Shown here piece after piece: positions 11,180-22,533 of a DNA stretch of 64,000 nucleotides. This DNA is from Macrolepiota albuminosa (taxonomy: Eukaryota; Basidiomycota; Agaricomycetes; Agaricales; Agaricaceae). The stretch's first letter is position 1; each line of letters begins with the position of its first letter. Below the pieces are notes generated by a model. That model did no database searches. It was given only the letters and a program-made list of their open reading frames with translations, and had not been told where the DNA came from. Made by a program: the position numbers and the translations under genes. The DNA lies in the NCBI GenBank assembly GCA_027475525.1, contig JAMWFC010000116.1, positions 1,983,826 through 2,047,825 on the forward strand, in the 5' to 3' direction.

Positions 11180-13104
11180 ATGTCATCCACTTCTGATTTT
11201 AAGCAGGTACGTCGCACCCATCTGGTTTCTACTCGTTGTCCTGATGACGACATCGTAGCTACCTCACAAGTGAGTTCACCAGTGCAATACGATTTTTTGT
11301 TTGACAATCGTTTTTCTAGACTCCTTGTGTTAGTTCTTCCATCTCAAAATTGACGCGTCCAGACTAACTTGCATGCAGAATTCCAGGTCCAATCGAGGTC
11401 TCCGATGAGGTTGGAATAGTTTGACATAAACATAAACTCACGTAGGGGCTCACCTTTCAACAGGTCCTCTTTGCAAATGCCGCTCCTGTCGTATCGCACG
11501 TGTCGCCAGACTTCGTCAAGATCTTCGGTGATGCTATTCGTTTGACACGGCGAGTTAGATTCGTGTTTTCAATGTAATGGCTGCTGAACTTCGAATAGAG
11601 AAGTGTTATTTACGAAACGTGCACAACCGTTCTTAATTAGCGGTAGTGGGACCCTGGGATGGGATCAGGCAAGATCCATGAGGCTACTTCTCTCCCGATC
11701 TAACGACTCTTAAGGTTGCTGCTAACCTCGTGGAGCCCGGAGAAAACGCGCTGGTCCTACACAGTGGATATTTTGGCGACAGTTTCTCCGACTGGTTAGT
11801 GTTATGGTCGACTCGGAATGAATCGTATTATTCTAAAAATTTGTGTGATGCAGTCTGCAGACTTACGGAGCTAGAGTTGATATGCTCAAGGCCAAACTAG
11901 GGACAGTTGTTGAACAGGCCGCAGTCGAAGAGGCACTCAAGAAGAAGAAGTACAAGATCCTTACCTTTACTCATGTTGATACTTCAACAGGTTTGTCGTC
12001 TTATTCTTGACTGATAATGATTACATCAATGTAAATCCTCACAGGTGTTCTATCGGATGCCAAGTCTATCGCGGAAACTGTCAGGCGGATATCTCCAGAA
12101 ACCCTTGTGAGGCAATGTTCTAAAGTTTTCGGATCTGGCTTATATCTTCTTTTTTTCGCGCAAGGTTGTTGCCGACTGCGTTTGTTCCGTCGGCAGCGAA
12201 GAGATTCGTTTCGACGACTGGGATCTGGATATAGTTCTTACTGCTAGCCAAAAAGGACTTGGAACGCCACCGGGACTCAGTATTGTTCTCGCCAGTCAGA
12301 GAGCCATCAAGGTGATCTCAACTTTTATAAAGTAAATATAGCCTGGTAATGGTTGTTGGGACAGATATTTGAAACGCGACCTTCACCTGTAACTTCGTAC
12401 TATGCAAGCTGGAAGAAGTACGTACGACTTGTCCGTAATCGTCGTTTGACTCGATTAATCTGTCCAATAGATGGTTACCAATAATGAAGGCATACGAGGC
12501 TGGCAATCCTGCTTACTTCGCCACACCACCAGTCAACCTTATCCAGTCTTATTTCACATCCCTTCAACAAATGACCCGCACCGGACCATCTCTAGAAGAG
12601 CGTTTCCGCCTACATCGTGAGGCCTCTAAGCGTATCAAGGACGCCGCAACAGAACTTGGATTAAAGCAAATTGCACTTGATCCCGCATTTGCTGCGAATG
12701 GAATGACGACGGTATCCAATTCAATCTATCAATTTAGAAATGGCGTTGACTTGGTTAATCAGCTATATTTCCCGGATGGTCTTGGGGCATCGGACATAAT
12801 ACCGCGATTTAACCAGCGCGGGGTCGTTATTGCTGGAGGGTTGTTGGCTGAGATTAAAGGTGAACGTGTTTTGCCCCTCAGGACGCTCGAACAATTAATG
12901 ACAATATCTCTCGCTACTTTTCCAGACAAGTACTTCCGCATTGGGCACGTTTTTTTCGTACCTTTGTTATTATTGATTGACCCAATCTTTACTCGAATTA
13001 GGCACATGGGTGTATCTGTTGTCGGTGCTGAAAGGGATGACGTAGATACGATCATCCGCGTTCTACAAGAGACGATTACAGAAGCGAGAAATCAGAAGGC
13101 TTAG
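11180..13104 (+). CDS. alanine-glyoxylate / serine-pyruvate aminotransferase, copy 2
   Basis: Paralogue of the preceding gene with the same predicted reaction. Fourteen exons join to 387 residues: 11180-11206, 11259-11269, 11379-11409, 11464-11549, 11599-11668, 11715-11794, 11854-11990, 12045-12106, 12165-12311, 12365-12417, 12471-12711, 12763-12859, 12926-12944, 13002-13104. Exons 2-11 and 13 have exactly the same lengths as in copy 1. The PLP lysine is in SQKGLG at residue 198. Introns 4, 5 and 13 must use GC donors (gcgagt, gcaaga, gcacgt) to keep the frame, where copy 1 has GT. It ends in QKA, so there is no PTS1. The tandem arrangement points to local duplication. Confidence 0.9.
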
Positions 13105-13491
13105 CTATTCAGAATGACACATGAAGGTTTGTCGATGAGCAGATTCAGTGGGTGTATGTAGATTCTGTTCAATAAATCCTTGAGACTGCTGGGCAGACAA
13201 TCAATATCAAATAATCTACCATTGTTGCTACGTACCCCTTGGACCCACCAGGGAGAGTGGGCGTGACTGTATTTTTCTTTCTCTTGCTTTGTCTTGTTAT
13301 CCACAAAGTCGCTATTATTCTCGTAACTGCCCCAGTACAACAAGCTTTTGCATCGCCTTGACGCCACGCCACAATATGGGCTACAACAAAGATTGCATTG
13401 TGACTGGCGCAATATTTATTCAAGCCTTGATACCAGGTTCCGTCTCATCCCACAACAAGGCTGATTTTTATCTAGTGCTTGAATTCTCAAT
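13105..13491 (+). other. spacer with no recognised gene
   Basis: About 390 bp after the second aminotransferase gene. Short ORFs exist on both strands, but none has a recognisable domain. Confidence 0.4.
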
Positions 13492-14436
13492 ATGGCTGGG
13501 TCGCATGTGAACCCTTATCATGACTCGAACCGTTACTACGACCCGGGTGCTCAGCTGCTATCAAGATCTGCCAATGTCATAAACTACTATAATGGTCCGG
13601 TGTACAGCTTCCATGGGTCTGTATCAACCCATGGTGGTCTTCCCAGAGATCGTTACATGGACCCACCCACGATTGAAATGATGCTGCCTCCCAGACACGG
13701 AGACGCCGGTGCAGATCCTCATTATTCCTTAGACTATGGGAAAGCAGGTGCCAAAACAGCCCCGCCACCCCGTCAAGCGCCTGCGAAAGCCACCGGCATG
13801 GTAAATAAATCCTATCCGCCGGATCCCGATGACTATCTCACAGGGATTCCAGGCGACCAAGGTCAGAAATTTCCTCAAATGCCTGATGTCCAAAATACGA
13901 ATGAAACCCCCCCTGTAGGCTACAACAATCAATCAAGTCCTTTGACTGATTCAGCGTCATCTGGTAGATCCGACGGTTTGAGACCCGCTCAACCAGCGGC
14001 ATCTAGACCCACCGGCACGCACCCGCGGAGGTTCGGTTTGCCTCAGTATCCTCCGCCTGGTCCTCAAAATCCGGGACATACGAGGGCGCCTAAAAACGCG
14101 GCGGCTCCTGAGCAACAGAAAAAAGCGACTCAGAGTTCCTCGGCTCCCGGATCCTACTCCATGCCCAGGGACCCTTTGACTCGTTCAGAGGCGAAGTATG
14201 CAGCGAAGGGGTCTGGCTCGGCTCCCGGATCCTTCTCTATGCCCGGGTTTGCAGCTGGCCGGGCGCCTGATAACAATGCTGTGAATGTGCCGCCAGATAG
14301 ATCGGGTCCAACTGGAGGAGGAGAGTGGGGCCCGAGACCAAGGCCACGAAAGGATCCGGAACTCGACTACATACTTGGACCTACTATGCCTTGCGACGAC
14401 TCGGTCCGCGACGATAATGAGCCTCCCAGACGATGA
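13492..14436 (+). CDS. proline-rich orphan protein, function unknown
   Basis: A single uninterrupted ORF of 314 codons starting MAGSHVNPY. I do not recognise a domain. It is rich in Pro, Gly, Ser and Asn and reads as largely disordered. The motif SAPGS(Y/F)SMP occurs twice, at about 14140-14165 and 14215-14245. The first 50 residues (with YYNGPVYSFHGSV) are less repetitive and may be the only folded part. There is no signal peptide or membrane segment. An uninterrupted gene is unusual among its intron-rich neighbours, so it could be a young or lineage-specific gene. A chance ORF of this length with even codon use seems less likely, but I cannot exclude it. Confidence 0.55.
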   Translation: MAGSHVNPYHDSNRYYDPGAQLLSRSANVINYYNGPVYSFHGSVSTHGGLPRDRYMDPPTIEMMLPPRHGDAGADPHYSLDYGKAGAKTAPPPRQAPAKATGMVNKSYPPDPDDYLTGIPGDQGQKFPQMPDVQNTNETPPVGYNNQSSPLTDSASSGRSDGLRPAQPAASRPTGTHPRRFGLPQYPPPGPQNPGHTRAPKNAAAPEQQKKATQSSSAPGSYSMPRDPLTRSEAKYAAKGSGSAPGSFSMPGFAAGRAPDNNAVNVPPDRSGPTGGGEWGPRPRPRKDPELDYILGPTMPCDDSVRDDNEPPRR

Positions 14437-14906
14437 ATACTACTACGAGATTGAGAGGGAAATATTAGAAACGTTACCGATATCATGGCTCCAAAGATCT
14501 CACGAAATTGCGAGCAGGGAATGGTATTCTTTGCCAAAACAATGTAAAAATACAGTAAAAATAATGCGATTAATTTCAGAATTTTATAAAAGGCACTTGG
14601 TCTAATGCTCTCAAATGCATTGGAGAGGACGATATTGGTCATTCTTAACCCTAAGAACCAGAGCAAGCCTCCTGTGGCAATCGAGCGCCGTCAATGCTCC
14701 AGAGAATTCGCGTACCCGAGATTCTCTGACCATATCGACCCGCCTCGCCTCCTCTGAGGAAGACTCTTTAATTGAGAAATTTACGACCTGCCTTGTTTTT
14801 GTGATGAGTCTCGGACCACCTACCCACTTTTGTTATGATACACGTAATCAATATTTACTTGTTTCGTGTTTTGAGTAGTAATCATTATACGCACAACACT
14901 ATAACA
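14437..14906 (+). other. spacer with no recognised gene
   Basis: An A/T-rich 470 bp between the converging proline-rich ORF and GPI12. It probably holds both 3' ends; I see no further gene. Confidence 0.4.
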
Positions 14907-15793
14907 TCATTTGACGGGAGATGACGAGATTTCTACCAATTCGTTAACCCACATGTACCGGGAGAAGAGCACATAAAGCCAGCGGAACCACACGAGCTGG
15001 CTCGCGTGTGCACGCATTGCTTGGAGAGCAGCAAGGTAGTCGTATAATCCGGAAACAACGACCCGTTGGGGAGGGCTGGTCTGGGTTGCGAAACGGATGA
15101 GCTGATCAAAAGGCTGAGAGATGGCGGGGTATATTCGGACACGATCATGGTAGAGTGACAGCTTGGCTAAAAGGGGCGCGATTACGCCGAGATATTTTGC
15201 ATGAATTGGACGAGTGATGAGGGTGTATAATTTTGGTGGGGCAGGTAGATGAGCAACGCCGTCTGGGAGGGAACAGTGGTTCGGGTGACCGGAGATGCCG
15301 TTTGCATCAAAGGTAAGGATCTGTGTTCCGTGAGTGGCGCATTTTCGTGGACGTGAAGAAGACAACGTACTGTCTCGATGTTGTTAGACTGGACGTATGG
15401 CTGGAGGACGCTGGCTATAGTGTCTGCATCCCAATGTGCAGTAAAATTGTCTTGCAGGTCAGGGTGATCGATGACCCATCTTCTGTGTGGAGGAATATTA
15501 AGAACATCAAGGCTGCGGCCTAGTTCGTCTCTCCGTATGGTGCCTAGGCCGTCTGCGTTGCCGACGGAGAGACAGAGAGAGTACACGGGAGTTTCCGCGC
15601 GAACGAGGGCGCGGAGTGTTGGTGCAAAGAACATGCACTCGTCATCGGGATGTGCGGTCAGCAAGAGAACATTTCCAGTGTGCGGCAGAGGGGCTTGCAG
15701 GGGCTTGAGGAGGAGAGCGACGAGGAGGCCCAGGAGACCAATGAAGAGCATAAGAGTGCGGATCAGATTAGATTTGATTGCAAATACTGGCAA
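14907..15793 (-). CDS. GPI12: N-acetylglucosaminyl-phosphatidylinositol de-N-acetylase
   Basis: This is the PIG-L/GPI12 enzyme that removes the acetyl group from GlcNAc-PI, the second step of GPI-anchor synthesis, at the ER membrane. Two exons (15793-15371 and 15320-14907) join through a 50-nt intron to 278 residues. A hydrophobic anchor lies at about residues 11-29. The zinc-binding motif AHPDDE is at 47-52 and the second metal-ligand segment GHPNH at 152-156, just after the splice junction in ILTFD. Length and layout fit the family. It is divergent from MET5, with only 65 bp between the two start codons. Confidence 0.92.
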
Positions 15794-15858
15794 ATGAATG
15801 AGGTGCTTTCGAGCAATTCACTTTTTTTAGAGAAAAGGAAAACATAAACTGAGCCATC
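15794..15858. promoter_or_regulatory. 65-bp shared spacer between GPI12 and MET5 starts
   Basis: Two divergent start codons are separated by 65 bp, so the two transcripts must share or overlap their promoter DNA, or the promoter elements lie inside the neighbouring coding sequence. No TATA box is obvious. Confidence 0.6.
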
Positions 15859-18800
15859 ATGTCTGCGTTGGAGGCTGTTGCGCGCATTGCGTTCGTTGCG
15901 TCCGACGTCCTGGTCGTCTCCCAGCCGTCTGCCTTTGCGGCCAGCTACAGGCTGCTTGCAAGTGCGGATCACAAACCAAGGATTCTCTCTGCTCCCTTGG
16001 GTTCTGACGCCGGCGAAATTATCCTCAGAAATACTGACGCTAGACTTGTCTCGTTGACCACCTCGTCTCACGCCCAAGTCCTGACCCGTCTCGTCCTCCA
16101 TCTCGCAGACCTTTCCTCTCGCCCCGTCGTCCTCCACATTGCTCTCCACGACGATCTCTCCGACGCCCTCCTTCTCCGTGCTGCCGTTCCCTTCTTCCTC
16201 GTCTCTTCAACCCCACAACAAGCACACGACAACGCCCTCCTCGCATCTCGTCTGGCCGTCACCCAGAGCAAGGCCGTCGTCCATGCATTCTATCCCGGCT
16301 CCTCCCACGAACCTCTTTCGGAATTCCCGGAAGACCGTGTGCTGCCTTTCCTATTGAGTGAGAAACACCCAGTAACACCGGGCCATGTGACTCCCACTGG
16401 AGAGCAGCACTCGGAGTCTCTTGCCGATTCCACAGCCTCGGTCCTATACAAACAATACGAGACTGCTGCCCTTGAAACGTTGACACATACGCGTCGCCCT
16501 TTGCGCGCAGTATACAGGCAAGGTCCAGCCGATGCCCACACCGTTATCCTCGTCTTTGGTAAGACTGAGACGTTCCCTGAAGTCGATGGCGTGTCGTATG
16601 TTTTCCATTCACTCCTCAACCCGCTTCCCCCATCCAAACTCTTGCACGTTATCCCTACCACGGCCACTCGTGTCATCGTCCTTGAGCAGGTTCACAGATG
16701 GACAACAAAATGGCTTCCTCTTTACCTCGAAACTGTCAGTGCCCTTCAGCAACGTGAACCCCAATCCAGGCCCGTCGTCCAGAGTGGTGTTCTCGGTAGC
16801 ATAGATAACATCAATGCCGTTGATGTGCAGAATCTACTAGAACAGGCTGCCTCTACGAGCTCCCCATCCACACGGCTTACCCTCGGTGTCTCGCCCTCCT
16901 CAGCCTCTGAAAGTACGATCCCACAGATACCAAAACACGAGCTTGCATTTACCAAAATCCTCTCTCACCTCTTCAATGATCGTCTTGAGATTGTCAATGA
17001 TCCAGCATTTGTTGTTTCTCAAGGAGCAGTCGCCACCACTCCTGAGTATGCCCTCGGCCGTGTCAGGGGTCAACTCGACCTTCGCGCAGATCTCCTTACC
17101 GCTGTCCAAGACCTCCTTCAGGACAGCACGGCCCCCGCTCAACTGCACTCCCTCCTCTCTAAATGGGCCCTTTCCAGAGATGACCCTCTCAAATCCAAGG
17201 TCCTCGGCTCACAGATTGTGGAGAACCTTCAGGATATGCATCTTTCACACCCCGCCGCGGCGCGTATCCTAGACCTCCGAGCCCACCTCCCCGCACGCTC
17301 GCGCTGGATCATTGGCTCCGACGCATGGTCGTACGATCTGGGTGCTTCAGGTCTGCATCATGCACTCGCGAGCAAGCTTAATGTCAACATTCTCTTGCTC
17401 GATACGTCATCATACTCTACCCGCACTAGTGTTGACCCCGCACGCCGCAAGCAGGATGTTGGACTGTATGCGATGAACCACGGCGATGTCTTTGTTGCGT
17501 CTTGCGCCTTGTTCTCCTCATACTCCCAGGTCCTTCAATGTTTCATGGAGGCAGACCAATACAATGGCCCCTCTGTTGTCCTGGCGCATCTTCCCTACTC
17601 TTCAGAAGACGTGAGCGCATTAGAAGTCCTTAAAGAAACAAAACTTGCAGTGGATGCGGGCTATTGGCCGCTCTACCGCTGGGATCCGACGCGCGAGGAG
17701 CCTTTTAGCCTCGACTCTGACGCTATCAAGAACGAGCTGAAGACTTTCCTCGATAGACAGAACCATCTCTCCCAGCTCTCTCTCGCCGAACCCAAGTTGG
17801 CTTCGGAGCTCGTTAGCAGCCTCGGCGGACGCGTGCAAGAGGCCCGCCGTGCTCGTGCCAGGGCCGTGTATAGTAACCTCGTGGCGGGTATGGAACACAA
17901 GCCTTTGTTGGTGCTCTATGCCTCGGATGGGGGTGCAGCGGAGAAGGTGGCTAAGCGCCTCGCTGGACGCGGCGCGGCGCGCGGACTCGCTACGAGCATC
18001 AAGACGTTCGATTCTGTCGGTCTCGAAGGCCTTCGAGGCGAGGAAGCACACGTGGCGTTCGTCACGAGCACAGCGGGCCAAGGAGAGCCGCCGCAGAACG
18101 GTCGGCAGTTCTTCAAGGCGCTGAACGCGGCTGTTGCGCGTGGGGAGGCGGTCCTCGCCGGTGTGAAGTACAGCGTGTTCGGTATGGGCGATAGTCATTA
18201 TTGGCCTCGGCCCGAGGATGTGGGGTACTACAACAAACCGGGGAAAGACCTCGATGCGAGGGTGGAGAAGCTTGGAGGGGAGAGGGTTGCGCCGTTGGGG
18301 CTTGGAGACGATCAAGATGCGGACGGGTGGAAGACGGGGTATGCGTTGTGGGAGCCGGCGTTGTGGAAGGCGCTGGGCGTAGATGCGATTGAGGTTACAG
18401 AGGCTGAGCCTGAACCGATCACGAACGAGCACATCAAGGCTGCGTCTGGGTACCTGCGCGGTACTATCGCGGAGGGCTTGGAAGATACCAGCACTGGCGC
18501 GCTGGCGCCGAGTGATACGCAGCTCACCAAGTTCCATGGGATTTACCAGCAGGATGATCGTGATATCAGAGACGAGAGGCAGGCGCAGGGTGTTGAGCCA
18601 GCGTATAGCTTTATGATTCGTGTCAGGATGCCTGGTGGAGTCTGCAAGCCTAATCAGTGGCTACAGATGGACCAGATTGCTGATGAGCATGGGTCCGGAA
18701 CTTTCAAGATTACCACGAGACAGACTTTCCAGTTCCATGGTGTCATTAAGAGGCATCTAAAACCCGCGATCCAGGATATCAACCGCGTGCTGCTGGATAC

Positions 18801-20564
18801 GCTTGCGGCGTGTGGTGATGTCAACAGGTGGGGTTTTTATCATCTTACTTTTGGTTAGAATGGCAAGCTGATGGTTGAGATAGAAATGTTGTTTGCTCGT
18901 CTATCCCAACGATGTCAAAGTTGCACAGCGAAGTGTATCAATTCGCGAGGGATGTCAGCGAGCACCTTATTCCTCGCACCACGGCATACCACGAAATCTG
19001 GCTCGACAAGAAGCTAGTCGCAGGTGAAGCCCTCCAGGACCATGAACCACTTTACGGCGAGTTCTATCTTCCTCGTAAAGTCAGTCTTCTACCAATTACC
19101 CCGCTTGGTTGACAACTGACTGTTTTGAATTTTTACATCTCAGTTCAAAATCGCCGTCGCTGTACCGCCCACGAACGACGTAGACGTGTTCACCAATGAT
19201 GTCGGCTACATCGCCATTGTTGGCAAGAACGGCGAGCTAGAGGGGTTCAATGTCACTATTGGAGGTGGCATGGGCGTCACTCATGGTAACAAGAAGACCT
19301 ACCCCCGTATTGGCGATGTCGTTGGTTTCTGTACACCAGATCAGGGACGTTTCGTCGCGGAAGCCATTATGCTGACCCAGAGGGACAACGGAAACCGCGC
19401 TGAGTATGTATTCCACTCGATGTTCGCCCTCTTGACGGTGTACTGACTGACCTTTCTTACTATAGCCGCAAGGTGAAACTACCTTTATTATTGAATTGTT
19501 AAAACGATTTATTCATAGAGTCTCTTCTAGAATGCTCGTCTCAAGTATACCATTGATCGTATGGGTCTCCCTGCCTTCCAGGCGGACTTTGAGAAGCGCC
19601 TCGGATACAAGCTGGCACCTGCACGACCCTTCACCTTCGACCGTAACGTCGACGACTTTGGTTGGCATACAGGCGAAGACGGCAAGCATCACTTCACACT
19701 CTTCGTCGAGAATGGTCGTATCCAGGATGAACCAGGCCGCGATTTCAAGACAGGTCTCCGGGAGATCGCAAAGATCCACAAGGGCACGTTCCGCCTCACG
19801 ACGAACCAGCATCTACTGGTGTCCGACGTCAGCGATGCCGATTTGCCAGAGATAAAACGATTATTGGCGGAGTATAAGCTTGATAACCTTAATCATAGTG
19901 CCTTGAGGCTGTCGTCATCGGCGTGTGTGGCGTTTCCTACTTGTGGGCTTGCGATGGCGGAGTCGGAACGGGTACGTGGTTGAGTTTTTGCGTTCGTGGA
20001 GTGATTTGAAACCCTGATGTGTGTTTTATTTTTATTGTGTTTACAGTACCTGCCTGTACTCATCGACAAGGTCGAGAAAATATGTGAGGAGAACGGTCTT
20101 CGTAATGATTCCATTGTCATGCGTATGACTGGTTGTCCAAATGGCTGTGCCCGGCCCTATGTCGCCGGTACGTAGACTTTCAGGATCTCACTCGACTATA
20201 ATAAACATTATTCATCCATACTCAGAGGTCGCATTTGTTGGCAAAGCGCCGGGGACATACTTGATGTTGCTCGGCGGTGGTTACCACGGCCAACGTATGA
20301 ACAAAATTTACCGAGGTAACGTCCTATCTTTTCCACATCAGGTTTATCTATGCTTTAATTTAACTCTGCTGTATAGAAACGGTAACGGAGCCCGAGATTC
20401 TTGCGATTTTGGAGCCGATGATAAAACGATATGCGCTCGAACGTCAACCCGGCGAGCGTTTCGGCGACTTCACGATACGTGCTGGATATATCTCTGCGAC
20501 GACGTCTGGCAAGGAATGGTATGTGGGAATGGGAGGCGAAGGACAATGGCGGGAATCTGCGTGA
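15859..20564 (+). CDS. MET5: assimilatory sulfite reductase (NADPH), hemoprotein beta subunit
   Basis: It reduces sulfite to sulfide for cysteine and methionine synthesis, together with the flavoprotein alpha subunit Met10. Eight exons (15859-18827, 18884-19079, 19144-19403, 19466-19472, 19531-19971, 20047-20167, 20226-20315, 20377-20564) sum to 1423 residues, close to the roughly 1440 of yeast Met5. An N-terminal oxidoreductase-like region comes first, then a flavodoxin-like domain from about residue 680 ([10 protein letters not shown]) to 835, then the siroheme/4Fe-4S domain from about 889. The cluster-binding cysteines are in ACVAFPTCG and TGCPNGC. Exon 4 is a 7-nt microexon, required to give DRKNARLKY. 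The last few residues are less sure because another donor (gtatgt at 20519) lies in that exon. Confidence 0.93.
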
Positions 20565-20804
20565 ATTCTTAAATTTGGAAACAGACTATTATAATGTAAT
20601 ATCTATTTGCTTGGATAAATAACATTACTATTACTCAAGTGCTTGAGAAGAAGGCTGTTGAGTTTCAGAAAGGTCTTGAGAACTAATGGCAAATGACTTT
20701 CCAATACAAAGATCCCCAGTGTACAAAAGTTATAGGTGGCCGATCGGTGAATAACGTCGTGACCGCGTTTCATGCACACACCGTGAAAGTCTGTCTCTCA
20801 CACA

Positions 20805-22418
20805 ATGGACCAAGTAAGTTCGTATTCACTTCTGGCCATGCTATCCTGACTTTTTCAAAACAGGATGCATTCCGTCGTCTCCTCCAAACGCAGCGCCCAG
20901 CCGCGTCGCCGTCCTCGTCTTCGTCCGGATTCACAAAGTCGTGCGTCCAACCCCTCGATTACCCACACGTCCACGTCCACATATCTCATATCTTTGTTGT
21001 TCCAGGAAGGCTAATCCCAAAACCGTAGACGCCTCTCACCCGGCATTTAAACCGCGAAAGGTGAAGAAAAGTGGAAGCGAGGGGCAATATCGTGACCGAG
21101 CGGCAGAACGGCGTGAAGGGCTGGAGGGAGACTATGCCCTAGTGCGTCAGCTGCATGGAGTCTTCCAACTAAACTCTCTCTAAGCCCAGTATTTCGATCA
21201 GGTAGAAGCCGTGCTTGAGGACTTTGAGAAACGTTCTGCAGGTCAAGACAAGTCTACGGCATGTCAATATCTCTACCCTATATATTCTCTTCCTAAACTC
21301 CATGTGAATTATAGCTTGAGGCTCAACGCCACTATCTAGGTGGAGATGCTACACATACAGTGCTCGTAAAAGGCCTCGACATGGCACTACTACAACAGAA
21401 TCGTGCACGCGCTGCTATGGGTGAGGACACGTTGGCAGACGATGAGTCGCTCGAAAGGGCGTTTGCAGAGTCGTCGCAAGTGCGGCCGAAGAAGCGAACT
21501 CGTGAGGAGCTACTACGCGAACTCAAAGCAAAGCGCGCCGGACAAAGTCCAGAGACGACAATTACAGAAGGAGAACAAGAGGGAGGAAAGAAGGAAAAGT
21601 CACTGGAGGCGGAGGCTCGCGTGCTTGAGGAAGCTAAACGCTCTGGAAAGTTTCGGCCTATCGGGTTTACGCCCATAGGTGGCGGCGAGAAAAAGAAGAA
21701 GAAAGCGAAGGACGGGGAGGTAGGTGGAGAGAAGAGGAAGAAGAAGAAACGAAGAGTAGACGATACCAGCGTTATGGAGGGTACTCAAGCAATTCCTGTA
21801 CCGGATGCCAAGGAGACAGCACCAATAGCGGAATCTTCGAAAGCAGCAGCCTCGGAACCACTGCCACCTCCCGCTCCAGAACCTGAGATTGAAGCTCTGC
21901 CAGAGGACTTTGATATCTTCGCTGATGCTGGGGACTACGAGGGTATACAACTTGATTCCGACTCTGAAGGCGAAGATGAACCTCAACGTCCGAAAACGCG
22001 CAACCCCGAATCCGAACACGACTTGGAAATTGCACCAAATCGTAAATGGATTGACACAGGCTCTCCTGAGCCTGAGCCCGAGCCATCGAAACCTGAACTT
22101 CTCAAGTCCGTTTTGGTATCATCATCTGCTGACGCTCCACCATCGCGCGTTGAAACAGAGGAAAAAGAAGATGAAGGCAATGAGGAACGACCTATGCGTC
22201 TGGTCCCGCTCTCAAGCTCTGCCCTTCCCTCAATAAAGGACTTCCTCGCAGCTGAAAAGGCTGCATCTGGTTCCGGAAAGTGGAGAAAACGAAAAGGCGA
22301 AGAAGGGAAAGGAAAAGGAGATAGCAAGGAGGGCGGAAAGAAAAAGAATACAGACGCCAAGGTGGACAGGGATTATAAACGGTTGAAGAGTTATACAGAC
22401 AAGAAAGCGACAACATAA
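20805..22418 (+). CDS. RED/IK-family spliceosomal protein
   Basis: RED (IK) is a B-complex spliceosome factor that pairs with SMU1. Five exons are proposed: 20805-20813, 20864-20940, 21006-21141, 21190-21258, 21315-22418. The RED N-terminal signature is clear after splicing: YRDRAAERREG, then YFDQVEAVLEDFEKR, then YLGGDATHTVLVKGLD. The remainder is Lys/Glu-rich with basic runs (KKKKK near 21690 and 21740) and disordered acidic stretches, as expected for a nuclear protein. Intron 4 (21259-21314) starts with GC (gcatgt), the only choice that keeps the frame. I see no long Arg-Glu-Asp repeat of the animal type, so RED is a family name here and not proof of every animal feature. Confidence 0.82.
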
Positions 22419-22533
22419 GTATTGCTTCAACCAGACTCTCAACCGTTCGACCACAAGATATTATTGTCCATGAGATATACATTACTGTCGTCACACCCCG
22501 ATGCAGTACGGTCCATACCCCGTATACTCAAGT

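Noticed and set aside
8868..13104. A metabolic gene cluster around the aminotransferases
   Set aside because: Neighbours (PET117, GPI12, MET5) are unrelated housekeeping genes on mixed strands; only a tandem duplication is supported.
15793..16800. Long overlapping ORFs on the strand opposite MET5
   Set aside because: They are shadows of a GC-rich, biased codon pattern in MET5; none shows a domain or splice structure.
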